Shown here in pieces: positions 7,404-13,880 of a DNA stretch of 21,417 bases. The stretch is from IMG/VR virus record IMGVR_UViG_3300031576_000286, positions 1-21,417 of that record, one strand, 5' to 3'. Each line of letters starts with the position of its first letter. The stretch's first letter is position 1. The notes below the pieces were generated by a model. That model saw only the letters and a list, made by a program, of their open reading frames with translations, was not told where the DNA came from and ran no database searches. This stretch comes from a virus. The position numbers and the translations under genes are program-made.

Positions 7404-7597
7404 TCCGACGTGAGAAGCGATCGGCGCAGTTGAAGGCCAACGTCCCCACATCGCTGCGGGAGACCTACGAGCAATTCATCGCAAACGACCCACGCACCAC
7501 CCTGAGCGATTACGTCTACGACGTGCTGCAGGAGCACGCCGCAGTGCGGCTCGCGAAGGAAACGATGCTGCATGGTCACCAGAGAGGACAACAATGA
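7400..7597 (+). CDS. Small phage protein, paralogue of the gene at 20939
   Basis: The 65-residue product is a clear paralogue of the 70-residue protein encoded at 20939-21151. Over the 50-residue block starting at REKRSA, about 30 positions are identical without gaps. Shared landmarks are REKRSAxLKAxVPxSLR and TLSDxVYxxL followed by an Ala-rich helix. The pattern (short strand-like segment, then two helices with a TLSD turn) is compatible with an RHH-type DNA-binding fold but not proof of one. One copy lies in the immI-like island and the other beside cro. Coupled at both ends by ATGA. Confidence 0.7.
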   Translation: MIRREKRSAQLKANVPTSLRETYEQFIANDPRTTLSDYVYDVLQEHAAVRLAKETMLHGHQRGQQ

Positions 7598-8169
7598 CTG
7601 GAATCGCGCTACCGAAGCTCAATTTGCAGCGGGTGAGCATCACCCTGATCGGCGACTCGCCGCTGATCTGCAACCAGTGGTCGAAAAAGGCGATCGGCGC
7701 CATGCTCGACAAGCAGATGAAGCGCGCGAAGGAGGCTAAAGCTGCGAAGGACCCGAAGCAAGATTACGCCAACAGCCTCTACCCGCACCCCGATGGCGGC
7801 TACGGTTTCCCGATGGTCGCTTTCAAGTCTGCGGCTGTGGATGCCTGCTCGCACGTCGATGGCCTGACGAAGGTGGAGGCGCGCGGTGCTTTCCACCTGC
7901 AGGGCGAACTGGCGTGCATCCAAGGAGAGCCGTCGATGCGCGAGGACATGGTGCGTATCGCAATGGGCACCGCCGACATTCGTTACCGTGGCGAGTTCGA
8001 GAAGTGGAGCACGACTCTGGAGGCGGTGGTCAACGTCGGGGTGCTGTCGATCGAGCAGCTCGTCGGCTTGTTCGAGGTGGCTGGCTTTGCAATCGGAGTA
8101 GGCGAGTGGCGGCCGCAGCGCGACGGCAGCTACGGGCGCTTTCACGTCGCGCGGGAAGGGGAGGTCTGA
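7594..8169 (+). CDS. Conserved phage protein of unknown function (pair member 1)
   Basis: The product has 191 residues. I recognise the style as a widespread phage protein, usually seen next to a partner like the following gene. It has an N-terminal beta segment 'RVSITLIGDSPLICNQWSKKA', a Lys-rich linker with 'KDPKQDYANSLYP', and 'YGFPMVAFKSAAVDAC'. A beta-rich C-terminal half ends 'GFAIGVGEWRPQRDGSYGRFHV'. There is no catalytic motif, TM segment or signal peptide. It starts by ATGA overlap at 7594, and its TGA overlaps the partner's ATG as TGATG. In other phages such genes are often early genes, so finding it between the virion and tail-fibre genes is notable. Confidence 0.75.
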   Translation: MTGIALPKLNLQRVSITLIGDSPLICNQWSKKAIGAMLDKQMKRAKEAKAAKDPKQDYANSLYPHPDGGYGFPMVAFKSAAVDACSHVDGLTKVEARGAFHLQGELACIQGEPSMREDMVRIAMGTADIRYRGEFEKWSTTLEAVVNVGVLSIEQLVGLFEVAGFAIGVGEWRPQRDGSYGRFHVAREGEV

Positions 8170-8666
8170 TGGCACGCAGGATGGTGTACGCCTGGCGCGA
8201 AGGCGCGAGGGTGAGCCTCAATGCCCAAATCGCCGGCCAGCGGCTCGAGCAGTTAAAGCGCGAGCACCGCGGGCTGGTAACGCCGGAGGCTGTAGTTACC
8301 GATGCGCGGCCGAAACGCTCGCCTCTGCACGATCACTTCGAATGGGAAGACAGCGAGGCCGCGAAGAAGTATCGGCTCGATCAGGCACGAGAGCTGTTAC
8401 GCTCGATCGTCGTGCGCATCGACGACCGACGCCTCCCGGACAAATCCGTGCGAGCGTTCGTGCACGTCGAAGTGCCGGACAACGGCGAGAGCCGCAGGGG
8501 TTATATGGGCGTGCGCGAGGCGTTGTCAAACAAAGAACTCCGGGCGCAGGTGCTGCGGTGTGCGCTTGGGGAGCTGAAATCGTGGCAGGAGCGGTATCGA
8601 GAACTGCGCGAGTTTGGCGACGTGTTCGAGGCAATCGAAGAAGCAGAAGAAAAAATCGCAGCATAG
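8169..8666 (+). CDS. Conserved phage protein of unknown function (pair member 2)
   Basis: The 165-residue product starts at 8169, from the TGATG junction with the upstream gene. It contains a recognisable block seen in many phage hypotheticals: 'YAWREGARVSLNAQ', 'GLVTPEAVVTDARP', 'SPLHDHFEWEDSEAAKKYR', then a beta/alpha region and a C-terminal coiled-coil-like helix 'ELKSWQERYRELREFGDVFEAI'. The charged 'HDHFEWED' segment is conserved in my memory of the family, but its role is unknown. It closes the rightward island operon and is followed by the pentameric repeat and a strong terminator. Confidence 0.75.
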   Translation: MARRMVYAWREGARVSLNAQIAGQRLEQLKREHRGLVTPEAVVTDARPKRSPLHDHFEWEDSEAAKKYRLDQARELLRSIVVRIDDRRLPDKSVRAFVHVEVPDNGESRRGYMGVREALSNKELRAQVLRCALGELKSWQERYRELREFGDVFEAIEEAEEKIAA

Positions 8667-8671
8667 AGAGC

Positions 8672-8820
8672 GTGGCAGGCTGGGCTGGGCAACGCACGGC
8701 ACGGCAACGCACGTCAACGCACGGCAGGCATGGCCCGGGATCGCTAGGCAAGGCGTGGCAAGGCCCGGGGAGGCAAGGCAAGGCGGGGCCAAGCCCGGCA
8801 AGGCGTGGCTGGTCAAGGTA
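8672..8820. repeat. Degenerate pentanucleotide-period GGCNN array
   Basis: For about 150 bases GGC (or CGC, AGC, GTC) recurs every five bases, mostly as GGCAA, GGCAC, GGCGT or GGCCC, roughly 30 units, with a single one-base slip near 8727. It lies directly after the stop of the upstream gene and before the terminator. A period of five is not codon structure, so the reading frames that run through it are artefacts. The function is unknown. Confidence 0.85.
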
Positions 8821-8830
8821 CGGAGCAGTG

Positions 8831-8863
8831 CGAAGGGCGCTCTTTCGAGCGCCCTTCGTTTTT
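8831..8863 (+). terminator. Rho-independent terminator
   Basis: A perfect 12-bp stem, CGAAGGGCGCTC (8831-8842) with GAGCGCCCTTCG (8847-8858), closes on a TTTC loop and is followed by TTTTT (8859-8863). It ends the rightward island operon and insulates it from the tail-fibre operon. Confidence 0.95.
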
Positions 8864-8868
8864 CTCGA

Positions 8869-8896
8869 TTGACTACCACGCCAGAAAAGCTATTCT
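8869..8896 (+). promoter_or_regulatory. Sigma70 promoter of the tail-fibre operon
   Basis: TTGACT (8869-8874) and TATTCT (8891-8896) are spaced by 16 bases, just after the terminator. The predicted start is near 8903, leaving an untranslated leader of about 100 bases before the ATG at 9002. I see no riboswitch class in that leader. TGGAGG at 8991-8996 is the ribosome-binding site. Confidence 0.65.
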
Positions 8897-9001
8897 CGCT
8901 AGCGATCCGGCTGTACGTGGGTTCGCCTCCACAGACTGAGCAGCGGTTCGTCACCGCCACGGCGCTGCAAGGGCGCAATCGTTCAATCGCTGGAGGTGAC
9001 G

Positions 9002-9337
9002 ATGCCGACATACCGAGTCAAGCCCGAGCCAGACTTCAATACGCCCATCGCGGCCGAAGGGCAGAAGAAGAAGCGTTATCCGACGGTCTACGTGAAGGCT
9101 TCGCCAGAGATCATCGACGCGCTCGAGGTCGGCCAACCTGCCGTCGTCACTCTCAAAGGCAAGATCGTCGGGCTCACCGCCGAGGACCGCGAGCAGGGCG
9201 GCCGGCACGAGCTGCAGATCGAGCTACGTGAGGTCGAGGCTTACCCAGCCGAGGGCGATGAAGAGCCCGAGGAGAAAGAGCCCGACATGAAGGCGGTGAT
9301 CGACGCTGCCCTCGGCTACAGCAAGAAGAAGGAATGA
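9002..9337 (+). CDS. Phage protein of unknown function, acidic C-terminus
   Basis: The ATG at 9002 is chosen over a GTG at 8996 because TGGAGG (8991-8996) is correctly placed for it. The product has 111 residues. The first 75 form a compact beta-rich unit ('PTVYVKASPEIIDALEVGQPAVVTLKGKIVGLTAED' with a final 'HELQIELREVEAY'). An acidic stretch 'EGDEEPEEKEPD' and a short helix follow. The layout of a small beta domain plus charged tail is like some phage head or tail accessory proteins, but I do not recognise a family. It is the first gene behind the 8869 promoter. An ATGA lies at its end, but the frame that opens there does not look like a protein (see the frameshift note for the next gene). 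Confidence 0.65.
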   Translation: MPTYRVKPEPDFNTPIAAEGQKKKRYPTVYVKASPEIIDALEVGQPAVVTLKGKIVGLTAEDREQGGRHELQIELREVEAYPAEGDEEPEEKEPDMKAVIDAALGYSKKKE

Positions 9338-9386
9338 ACGGCGCACCTTCTCGAGGACGGCGCTGCGGATCACGGCGCACGGCCTG

Positions 9387-9623
9387 TTGCTCGGGGGCGC
9401 GCCAGCAGCCGCCGTGCAGCCCGCTGAGGCAATGCCCGCGGCTTCGGCGCCGTTCCTCGGGATCCGCGCAATCGAGTGGGACAGCGACATGACGCCTGCG
9501 GAGAAGCGCGAGGCGGTCAACGAGAAGAATTCGGAGATGCAGGACATCGCCGAGGAGCAGACGCTGCTTTATCAGGCGGCGAAGAAATCCTATAGTCGGT
9601 CGGCCACTGAAGGAACAAGGTAA
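9387..9623 (+). CDS. Small phage protein with probable frameshift at its start
   Basis: The real coding frame ends at 9623 and reads 'APFLGIRAIEWDSDMTPAEKREAVNEKNSEMQDIAEEQTLLYQAAKKSY', a plausible helical phage protein. Its start is unclear: TTG at 9387 and ATG at 9432 are in frame but poorly supplied with a Shine-Dalgarno. The same frame stays protein-like further upstream (ERRTFSRTALRITAHGLLLGG). An ATGA coupling codon at 9334 sits exactly one base out of frame with it. One extra base just after that ATG would give MNRRTFSRTALR, so a one-base deletion or a sequencing error is likely. The stop TAA directly abuts the next ATG. Confidence 0.55.
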   Translation: MLGGAPAAAVQPAEAMPAASAPFLGIRAIEWDSDMTPAEKREAVNEKNSEMQDIAEEQTLLYQAAKKSYSRSATEGTR

Positions 9624-10163
9624 ATGGCGCAACCCACGCGCTTTTCGATCTCGGTCGATTTCTCAGACGAAGAGGCAAGCGGTGTAGCAGGTCGCTCGAC
9701 CGTTCGCACCGCCATGCTCGATGCGCTGATGGCGGCGCTGAAGGTCACGACCGACCAGATTTGCGACAACCTCGCGCTGATCCAGAGGGACGATGGGCGT
9801 CTGCTCGATCAGGTCGTCCAGATCCCGTCCCTCAGCACGGACGTGCTGGCGCTCCTCTCCAGCGCTGCGTGGACCGTGCGCGGGGGCTGGGTCACAGCGA
9901 CCGCCTACGCACGGGGCGATGTTGTGCTGCAAGGCGGCATCGTCTACGTCTGCATGGTGACCCACATCTCGGGCACCTTCGCCACCGATCTCGCGGCCGA
10001 GAAGTGGGGTCAGGTCACGGCGAACTCAACGGCCGCGACGATCAGCTTCTCGCCGACCTCAACTCTCTCCGCGGTCACCGTGCAGGCCGCGATCGCGGAG
10101 CTCGACCAGGAAGTGCGGCCGGTGCAGACCATCCTCGTACGTGAACTCTTCAACGGGCTATAG
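9624..10163 (+). CDS. Tail fibre-associated protein with carbohydrate-binding-like module
   Basis: The 179-residue product has a helical N-terminal region with 'VRTAMLDALMAALKVTTDQICDNLALIQRDDG', as in the virion-binding ends of many phage fibres. The segment 'WVTATAYARGDVVLQGGIVYVCMVTH', ending 'FATDLAAEKWGQV' (about residues 89-130), matches the aromatic pattern of small carbohydrate-binding modules related to ChtBD3/CBM5-12. The last 45 residues (TISFSPTSTLSAVTVQAAIAELD) resemble the stalk of a fibre. It begins directly after the upstream stop with AAGG in front of the ATG. It is probably part of the receptor-binding apparatus with the next two genes. Confidence 0.65.
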   Translation: MAQPTRFSISVDFSDEEASGVAGRSTVRTAMLDALMAALKVTTDQICDNLALIQRDDGRLLDQVVQIPSLSTDVLALLSSAAWTVRGGWVTATAYARGDVVLQGGIVYVCMVTHISGTFATDLAAEKWGQVTANSTAATISFSPTSTLSAVTVQAAIAELDQEVRPVQTILVRELFNGL

Positions 10164-10166
10164 ACC

Positions 10167-10580
10167 ATGAGCGCAAATCCGACCCTGATCTCGAACGTGC
10201 GCGACTTCGTCGCGAAGATTGTCAACGCCGATGGTACCGGCAAAAAGACCATCGTGGTGCCGGTCGGCGCGGGCACGCGCCTGAAGAACCTGATCATCTG
10301 TAGCGACGACACGAGCCAGCGCACGCTGCAACTCGTGAAGACAGTTGCCGCGGTGGACTACATCCTCGGCGAGGTGGACATCCCGGTCGGTGCCGGCACC
10401 GATGGCGCGACCGCAGCGGTCGACTTCTTCGCTGGCTCGCGCCTTAAGGGCCTGCAGACCGACGGGATCGCGAAGTGGATCGACTGCGCGAGCGGCACGA
10501 CGCTCTCGCTCCAAGCGAAGGTGGCCGTCACCGCGGCGAAGACGATCTACATCGCCGGTGAGGGCGGAGACTTTACCTAA
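10167..10580 (+). CDS. Probable virion/tail protein, unknown
   Basis: The 137-residue, beta-rich product has many Val/Thr/Gly-containing strands ('KKTIVVPVGAGTRLKNLIICSDD', 'TTLSLQAKVAVTAAKTIYIAGEGGDF') and no signal peptide, TM segment or enzyme motif. The likely fold is an all-beta sandwich. It lies between two fibre genes, with three bases after the upstream stop and a TAATG overlap with the next gene, so it is probably a component or decoration of the tail fibre. No family is recognised. The Shine-Dalgarno is weak. Confidence 0.55.
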   Translation: MSANPTLISNVRDFVAKIVNADGTGKKTIVVPVGAGTRLKNLIICSDDTSQRTLQLVKTVAAVDYILGEVDIPVGAGTDGATAAVDFFAGSRLKGLQTDGIAKWIDCASGTTLSLQAKVAVTAAKTIYIAGEGGDFT

Positions 10581-11623
10581 TGCTCGGCGGCCTCGACCTT
10601 CACTCCATTGCTGCAGCGGTAAAGCGCGCCATAACTGCCGTTGGCGTGCAAATCGGCGACTTCGTTGTGACGGGGGCGCTGAGTGTTAGTGGCGACATTA
10701 GCCCGTCGCAGATCACGAGCAACCAGAACGACTACAACCCGAGTGGCCTCTCTGCGGCGAGCGTGCTGCGGCTCTCGACCGATGCGAGCCGGAATATCAC
10801 CGGTCTGCAGGGTGGGGCTGATGGTCGCATTTTCAAACTACTGAACGTCGGCGCGAATCCGCTCGTCTTGAAGACGCAGGATGCCAACAGCAGCGTAGCC
10901 AACCGCTTCGACCTCGAAAATGACATCACATTGCTGCCCGATCAGGGCATCGTGCTCTGGTACGACGCAACCGATAACCGCTGGCGCTCTGCGCGGGTGA
11001 CGAACGGCGAGTTTCGGAGCGTGCAGGTCTTCACCGGCAGCGGCACCTGGACCAAGCCTGTCGGACTCAGGCGCATCAAATCCACCATCGTCGCTGGTGG
11101 TGGTGGTAGCGGTGGGGCTGCGCAAGGCGTCGGCACTGGCGCAGGCGGCGGCGGCGGCGGCGGTTATTCGATCAAATGGATCGAGGCGGCGGCGCTGGGG
11201 GCCACGGAAACGGTCACCGTGGGCGCTGGGGGCACTGGTGGCGCGTCGGGCGCGAACAACGGCACTGCTGGCGGCACCACTTCATTTGGCGCGCATCACT
11301 CGGCAACTGGCGGCGGGGCCGGCGCAGGGGCGACCGCGAGCAACGTCCTCGCTGGCACTGCGGCCGGCACGGGGTCTGGTGGCAATGTCAATGGCGTCGG
11401 CTCTCCTAGCGGTCAGGCAACGGTTGCTGGAGCGAGCGGCTTTGGTGGTCTAGGCGGGTCATCAATTTTGGGCGGAGGGGGTGTCCCCCCTGGGGGGAAC
11501 GCGAACGGTAATGCAGGCAGCAACTACGGCGGTGGCGCGTCCGGAGCCTGTTCAAACAATTCCAGCACCGCAGCCGGTGCCGCGGGCGCGGGAGGTATTT
11601 GCATCGTCGAGGAGTTTTTCTGA
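10580..11623 (+). CDS. Tail fibre with glycine-rich receptor-binding domain
   Basis: The 347-residue product has three visible parts. An N-terminal section (about 1-55) contains 'DFVVTGALSVSGDISPSQI'. A beta-rich middle follows with 'RNITGLQGGADGRIFKLLNVGANPLVLK' and 'LLPDQGIVLWYDATDNRW', typical of phage fibre modules. From 'FTGSGTWTKPVGLRRIKSTIVAGGGG' (about residue 152) to the end lies a Gly-rich domain of about 195 residues. The 'SGTWTKP...' strand leading into poly-Gly sheets and the closing 'GGICIVEEFF' are typical of glycine-rich fibre-tip domains thought to bind the host receptor. The GGT/GGC-rich DNA is prone to slippage and may vary between relatives. TAATG overlap at the start. Confidence 0.85.
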   Translation: MLGGLDLHSIAAAVKRAITAVGVQIGDFVVTGALSVSGDISPSQITSNQNDYNPSGLSAASVLRLSTDASRNITGLQGGADGRIFKLLNVGANPLVLKTQDANSSVANRFDLENDITLLPDQGIVLWYDATDNRWRSARVTNGEFRSVQVFTGSGTWTKPVGLRRIKSTIVAGGGGSGGAAQGVGTGAGGGGGGGYSIKWIEAAALGATETVTVGAGGTGGASGANNGTAGGTTSFGAHHSATGGGAGAGATASNVLAGTAAGTGSGGNVNGVGSPSGQATVAGASGFGGLGGSSILGGGGVPPGGNANGNAGSNYGGGASGACSNNSSTAAGAAGAGGICIVEEFF

Positions 11624-12027
11624 TGAAGAAGGCGCTGATAGAAAAAGCAACGAACCGGCTTTGCCAGATTGAGCCGATTAATCCAGATCCTGCGAGCGGG
11701 GGCATTCCGTTCCCAGTGCACGACGCCATTGTGTGGCGCGATTGTGCGGACGATATTAGCCCGCAGACGCACGATTTTGATGGTGCGTCGTTCGTGCTAA
11801 AACCGCCACCGCCACCCCCGCCGTCTCAGACGGACCTCGAAGCGGCATGTATTGCTGGGGTGTCCGCGTCGCCCGCGCCTCAATATGGGTTCGACCTGCA
11901 CCGCGCCTTCATCGCGCATGTGATCTCGTGCGAGGCTTACCGGCTCGGCGTGGCGCCGGGCGCGCTCTCGGGCGCGCAGGTCAGCGCGATCCGCGCCCGC
12001 ATGGCCGCAATCTACAAGGCGCTCTAG
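11623..12027 (+). CDS. Tail fibre assembly-like protein
   Basis: The ATG at 11623 overlaps the fibre stop as TGATG and is preceded by GAGGAG. The product has 134 residues. Residues 1-60 contain 'FPVHDAIVWRDCADDISPQTHDFDGASFV', the kind of domain found at the start of fibre-assembly or fibre-associated proteins. A seven-proline hinge (PPPPPPP) follows at about residue 62, then a helical C-terminal domain ending 'SAIRARMAAIYKAL'. Its place immediately after the fibre supports an assembly-chaperone role, but this is inference. The stop TAG overlaps the GTG start of the next gene. Confidence 0.6.
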   Translation: MKKALIEKATNRLCQIEPINPDPASGGIPFPVHDAIVWRDCADDISPQTHDFDGASFVLKPPPPPPPSQTDLEAACIAGVSASPAPQYGFDLHRAFIAHVISCEAYRLGVAPGALSGAQVSAIRARMAAIYKAL

Positions 12028-12368
12028 TGGCGGCCGAGCAGGATCCAGGACTCTGGCGCGAGATCATCAGCGGCGCGCTCGCTGCCGTGACTGCGGTCTT
12101 TTCGTGGCTTTTCAAAGACGTGCATGAACGCATCAAAAAGGCGCAGGAGATGGCCGAGGACGCCATGTCGAAGGAAGAATTCAACGAACATCGCGAGCGC
12201 GCGGTGCAGGAGCGTCGAGATCTGCGCGACGACGTGAAGGAGCTTTTCTCCCGCGACGAGAAGATGAAAGACCTTTTCAATGAGCGGTTCGAGGACCTGC
12301 GCCGCGAGATGCACGAAGGTTTCGACAAAATCTCGCGCGAGATCCGCACCCGGGAGGGGCGCACTTGA
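12027..12368 (+). CDS. Membrane-anchored coiled-coil protein, lysis cassette
   Basis: GTG at 12027 overlaps the upstream TAG. The product has 113 residues: a hydrophobic segment at about 10-28 (REIISGALAAVTAVFSWLF) followed by a long, highly charged helix (HERIKKAQEMAEDAM ... REMHEGFDKISREIRTRE). One TM segment plus a charged coiled coil resembles XhlA-type or holin-accessory proteins. Here the TM segment is at the N-terminus and the coil follows. It opens the lysis gene group and could be a holin, holin regulator or spanin-like component. I cannot decide between these from sequence. Its end overlaps a TTG start at 12365. Confidence 0.55.
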   Translation: MAAEQDPGLWREIISGALAAVTAVFSWLFKDVHERIKKAQEMAEDAMSKEEFNEHRERAVQERRDLRDDVKELFSRDEKMKDLFNERFEDLRREMHEGFDKISREIRTREGRT

Positions 12369-12658
12369 ACGACGAGGACACGCTCCCGCCGTTTCGCTCG
12401 ATAGAAGAACGCGATGAACGGGCGAGGATGCGACCGTGGGCTATCGTCGCGTGGCTCGTTGTGCTGGTGCTAGCGGGCCTGATTCTCGCCGGCTGCGCGC
12501 CGCTGCCGAAGTGCCCGATCGCAAGTATCGAGATGATCGAGGTCGAGGGCCGTAAGTTCTACGTCTTCGACCAGGCGAACTGGACGCGTGCGGTGGCGAC
12601 CTACCGCGGGCTCTCTGAGGGAAGTTGCGCGCTCTCGAAACCAGGCAAGGAGGTCTAA
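12365..12658 (+). CDS. Putative lysis-cassette lipoprotein
   Basis: TTG at 12365 overlaps the upstream TGA and has GGGAGGGG at good distance, so it is preferred. An ATG at 12428 would give a shorter form starting right before the TM segment. The 97-residue product has a charged cytoplasmic N-terminus, then a hydrophobic segment ending in a textbook lipobox 'LILAGC' (Cys45), followed by a short periplasmic domain of about 50 residues (KFYVFDQANWTRAVATYRGL) with Cys50 and Cys88. A lipoprotein between two TM proteins beside an endolysin suggests an o-spanin-like or lysis-accessory role, but the Pro-rich Rz1 look is absent. Confidence 0.6.
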   Translation: MNDEDTLPPFRSIEERDERARMRPWAIVAWLVVLVLAGLILAGCAPLPKCPIASIEMIEVEGRKFYVFDQANWTRAVATYRGLSEGSCALSKPGKEV

Positions 12659-13126
12659 ATGCTTTCCGCACTCTTTTCTTTCCTTGGCGGCTCGGTCTTC
12701 CGGATGATCTGGGGCGAGGTCGCTTCCTTCGTTCAAAAGCGCCAAGACCACCAGCACGAGCAGGAAATGCTGAAGCTGCAGGCCGAGCTGGACGACCGCA
12801 GGGCCGAGCGGCAGGAGAAGACGATTCAGCTTCAACACCAACTCGGGATCCAGACCGTCCAGGTTCAGGGCGACGTGGATATGGCGAAGGCCGAGTACCA
12901 GGCGTTCGTGGAAGCGATGAAGTCGGCCAACGCGAAAACCGGCGTTCGCTGGATCGACGGATGGAACGGCGCGGTGAGGCCGTCCTTTGCGACGGTGTGC
13001 CTCCTTATCTGGGCGCTCAAGGTGCTGAACCAGGGCTTCGTCGCCGACGAGTTCGACATGAGCCTCCTCGCCACTATCGCCGGGTTCTACTTCGCCAACC
13101 GAGAACTCGCCAAGCGCGGAAAGTGA
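12659..13126 (+). CDS. Putative holin, 3TM-type
   Basis: The 155-residue product begins with an amphipathic segment (LSALFSFLGGSVFRMIW). A charged coiled coil at about 28-65 comes next, and two TM segments lie at about 109-124 (SFATVCLLIWALKVL) and 134-148 (MSLLATIAGFYFANR). The sequence 'WIDGWNGAVRPSFATVCLLIWAL' followed by a final hydrophobic helix resembles the 3TM holin families, including that of gene transfer agents, where 'RP' precedes the TM pair. It follows the lipoprotein without a gap and overlaps the next GTG start as GTGA. A holin is expected because the lysozyme here has no export signal. Confidence 0.6.
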   Translation: MLSALFSFLGGSVFRMIWGEVASFVQKRQDHQHEQEMLKLQAELDDRRAERQEKTIQLQHQLGIQTVQVQGDVDMAKAEYQAFVEAMKSANAKTGVRWIDGWNGAVRPSFATVCLLIWALKVLNQGFVADEFDMSLLATIAGFYFANRELAKRGK

Positions 13127-13464
13127 GCGGCGCGGCGGTGCCGCTGCGGTTGGTGCGCAGCATCTTCTCGAACAAAATCCGCGAGTGGGTAAATGACCGA
13201 TGCACTGGTAAGCCAGGCACGGAGGGCGTTGGGGCGTACTACACGCTCAAGGATGATGAGGTCGAGGCCGGGTTGATCTTCGTGTGCCCTGGCTGCCGCC
13301 AGATCACGTCGATCGCCTTTCGGGACATCGACGGACGGCCGAAGTGGAATTGGAATAATAACCGCGAGAAACCGACGTGCACGCCGTCGATCCTGCACAG
13401 CAAGGACCGCAATGGTTGCGGCTGGCACGGCCACCTGACCGACGGAGTCTTCGAGCCATGCTGA
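13123..13464 (+). CDS. DUF6527-like small zinc-binding protein
   Basis: GTG at 13123 overlaps the upstream stop. The product has 113 residues and the family hallmarks: Cys55-Pro-Gly-Cys58, then W75 in 'KWNWNNN', 'PTCTPSI' (84-90) and 'CGWHGHLTDGVFEPC' at the end. The two Cys of CPGC with Cys99 and His102 could bind one metal ion. I recognise this pattern as the DUF6527 group, often found beside phage endolysins, whose function is unknown. It overlaps the lysozyme start by seven bases, so the two are co-translated. Confidence 0.8.
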   Translation: MSGAAVPLRLVRSIFSNKIREWVNDRCTGKPGTEGVGAYYTLKDDEVEAGLIFVCPGCRQITSIAFRDIDGRPKWNWNNNREKPTCTPSILHSKDRNGCGWHGHLTDGVFEPC

Positions 13465-13880
13465 ACGACCTCGACACCCTGTACGCGCTGATCCGGCGCT
13501 TCGAGGGCTGCCGGCTGATGTCGTACTTGTGCCCTGCAGGCGTGTGGACCTGCGGCTGGGGATCCACCGGGCCGGACGTGTTCCCTGGCCGGGCTTGGAC
13601 TCAGGAATACGCCGACCAAAGGCTCGAACACGATGCTTTGAAGTTCGCCCGCGGCACGCACGCCGCTTGCCCGCTGCTCACCGGGGACCGGCTTTCGGCG
13701 ATCTCAGACTTCGCTTACAACCTTGGCCTGGGCGCGCTGCGCGGCTCAACGCTGCGCCGGCGCGTGAACGACGAGCGCTGGGAAGAGGCCGCGGCGGAGT
13801 TGCGCAAGTGGGTGAACGGCGGCGGCCGGAAACTCCCTGGGCTGGTGCTGCGCAGAGAAGCTGAGGTGGCGCTCCTGTAG
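13458..13880 (+). CDS. Endolysin, GH24 lysozyme (E-C-T type)
   Basis: The 140-residue muramidase is predicted to cut the MurNAc-GlcNAc bond of peptidoglycan. The GH24 active-site block is clear: Glu16 in 'RRFEGCRL', then 'YLCPAGVWTCGWGSTG' with Cys25 and Thr31, giving the spacing E-x8-C-x5-T. The middle position is Asp in T4 and P22 lysozymes. Cys at this place is a known variant. 'LSAISDFAYNLGLGAL' and 'ELRKWVNGGGRKLPGLVLRREAE' are the usual later GH24 motifs. No signal peptide or SAR anchor is visible, so it depends on a holin. The length is usual for the family. It is the last rightward gene before the attachment site. Confidence 0.95.
   Translation: MLNDLDTLYALIRRFEGCRLMSYLCPAGVWTCGWGSTGPDVFPGRAWTQEYADQRLEHDALKFARGTHAACPLLTGDRLSAISDFAYNLGLGALRGSTLRRRVNDERWEEAAAELRKWVNGGGRKLPGLVLRREAEVALL

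Noticed and set aside
8614-9231. Long open frames through the period-5 array on both strands
   Set aside because: They are a product of the stop-poor GGCNN repeat; they ignore the terminator and promoter and give low-complexity Arg/Gly/Ala proteins.
9320-9400. Programmed -1 frameshift of a tail-assembly chaperone (gpG/gpGT type)
   Set aside because: The frame change needed is +1, not -1; no tail-tube assembly context; the short-tailed phage gene set does not use it.
10580-11623. Diversity-generating retroelement target in the fibre gene
   Set aside because: No reverse transcriptase, template repeat or C-lectin-type variable region in the window; the Gly-rich end explains the repetitive DNA.
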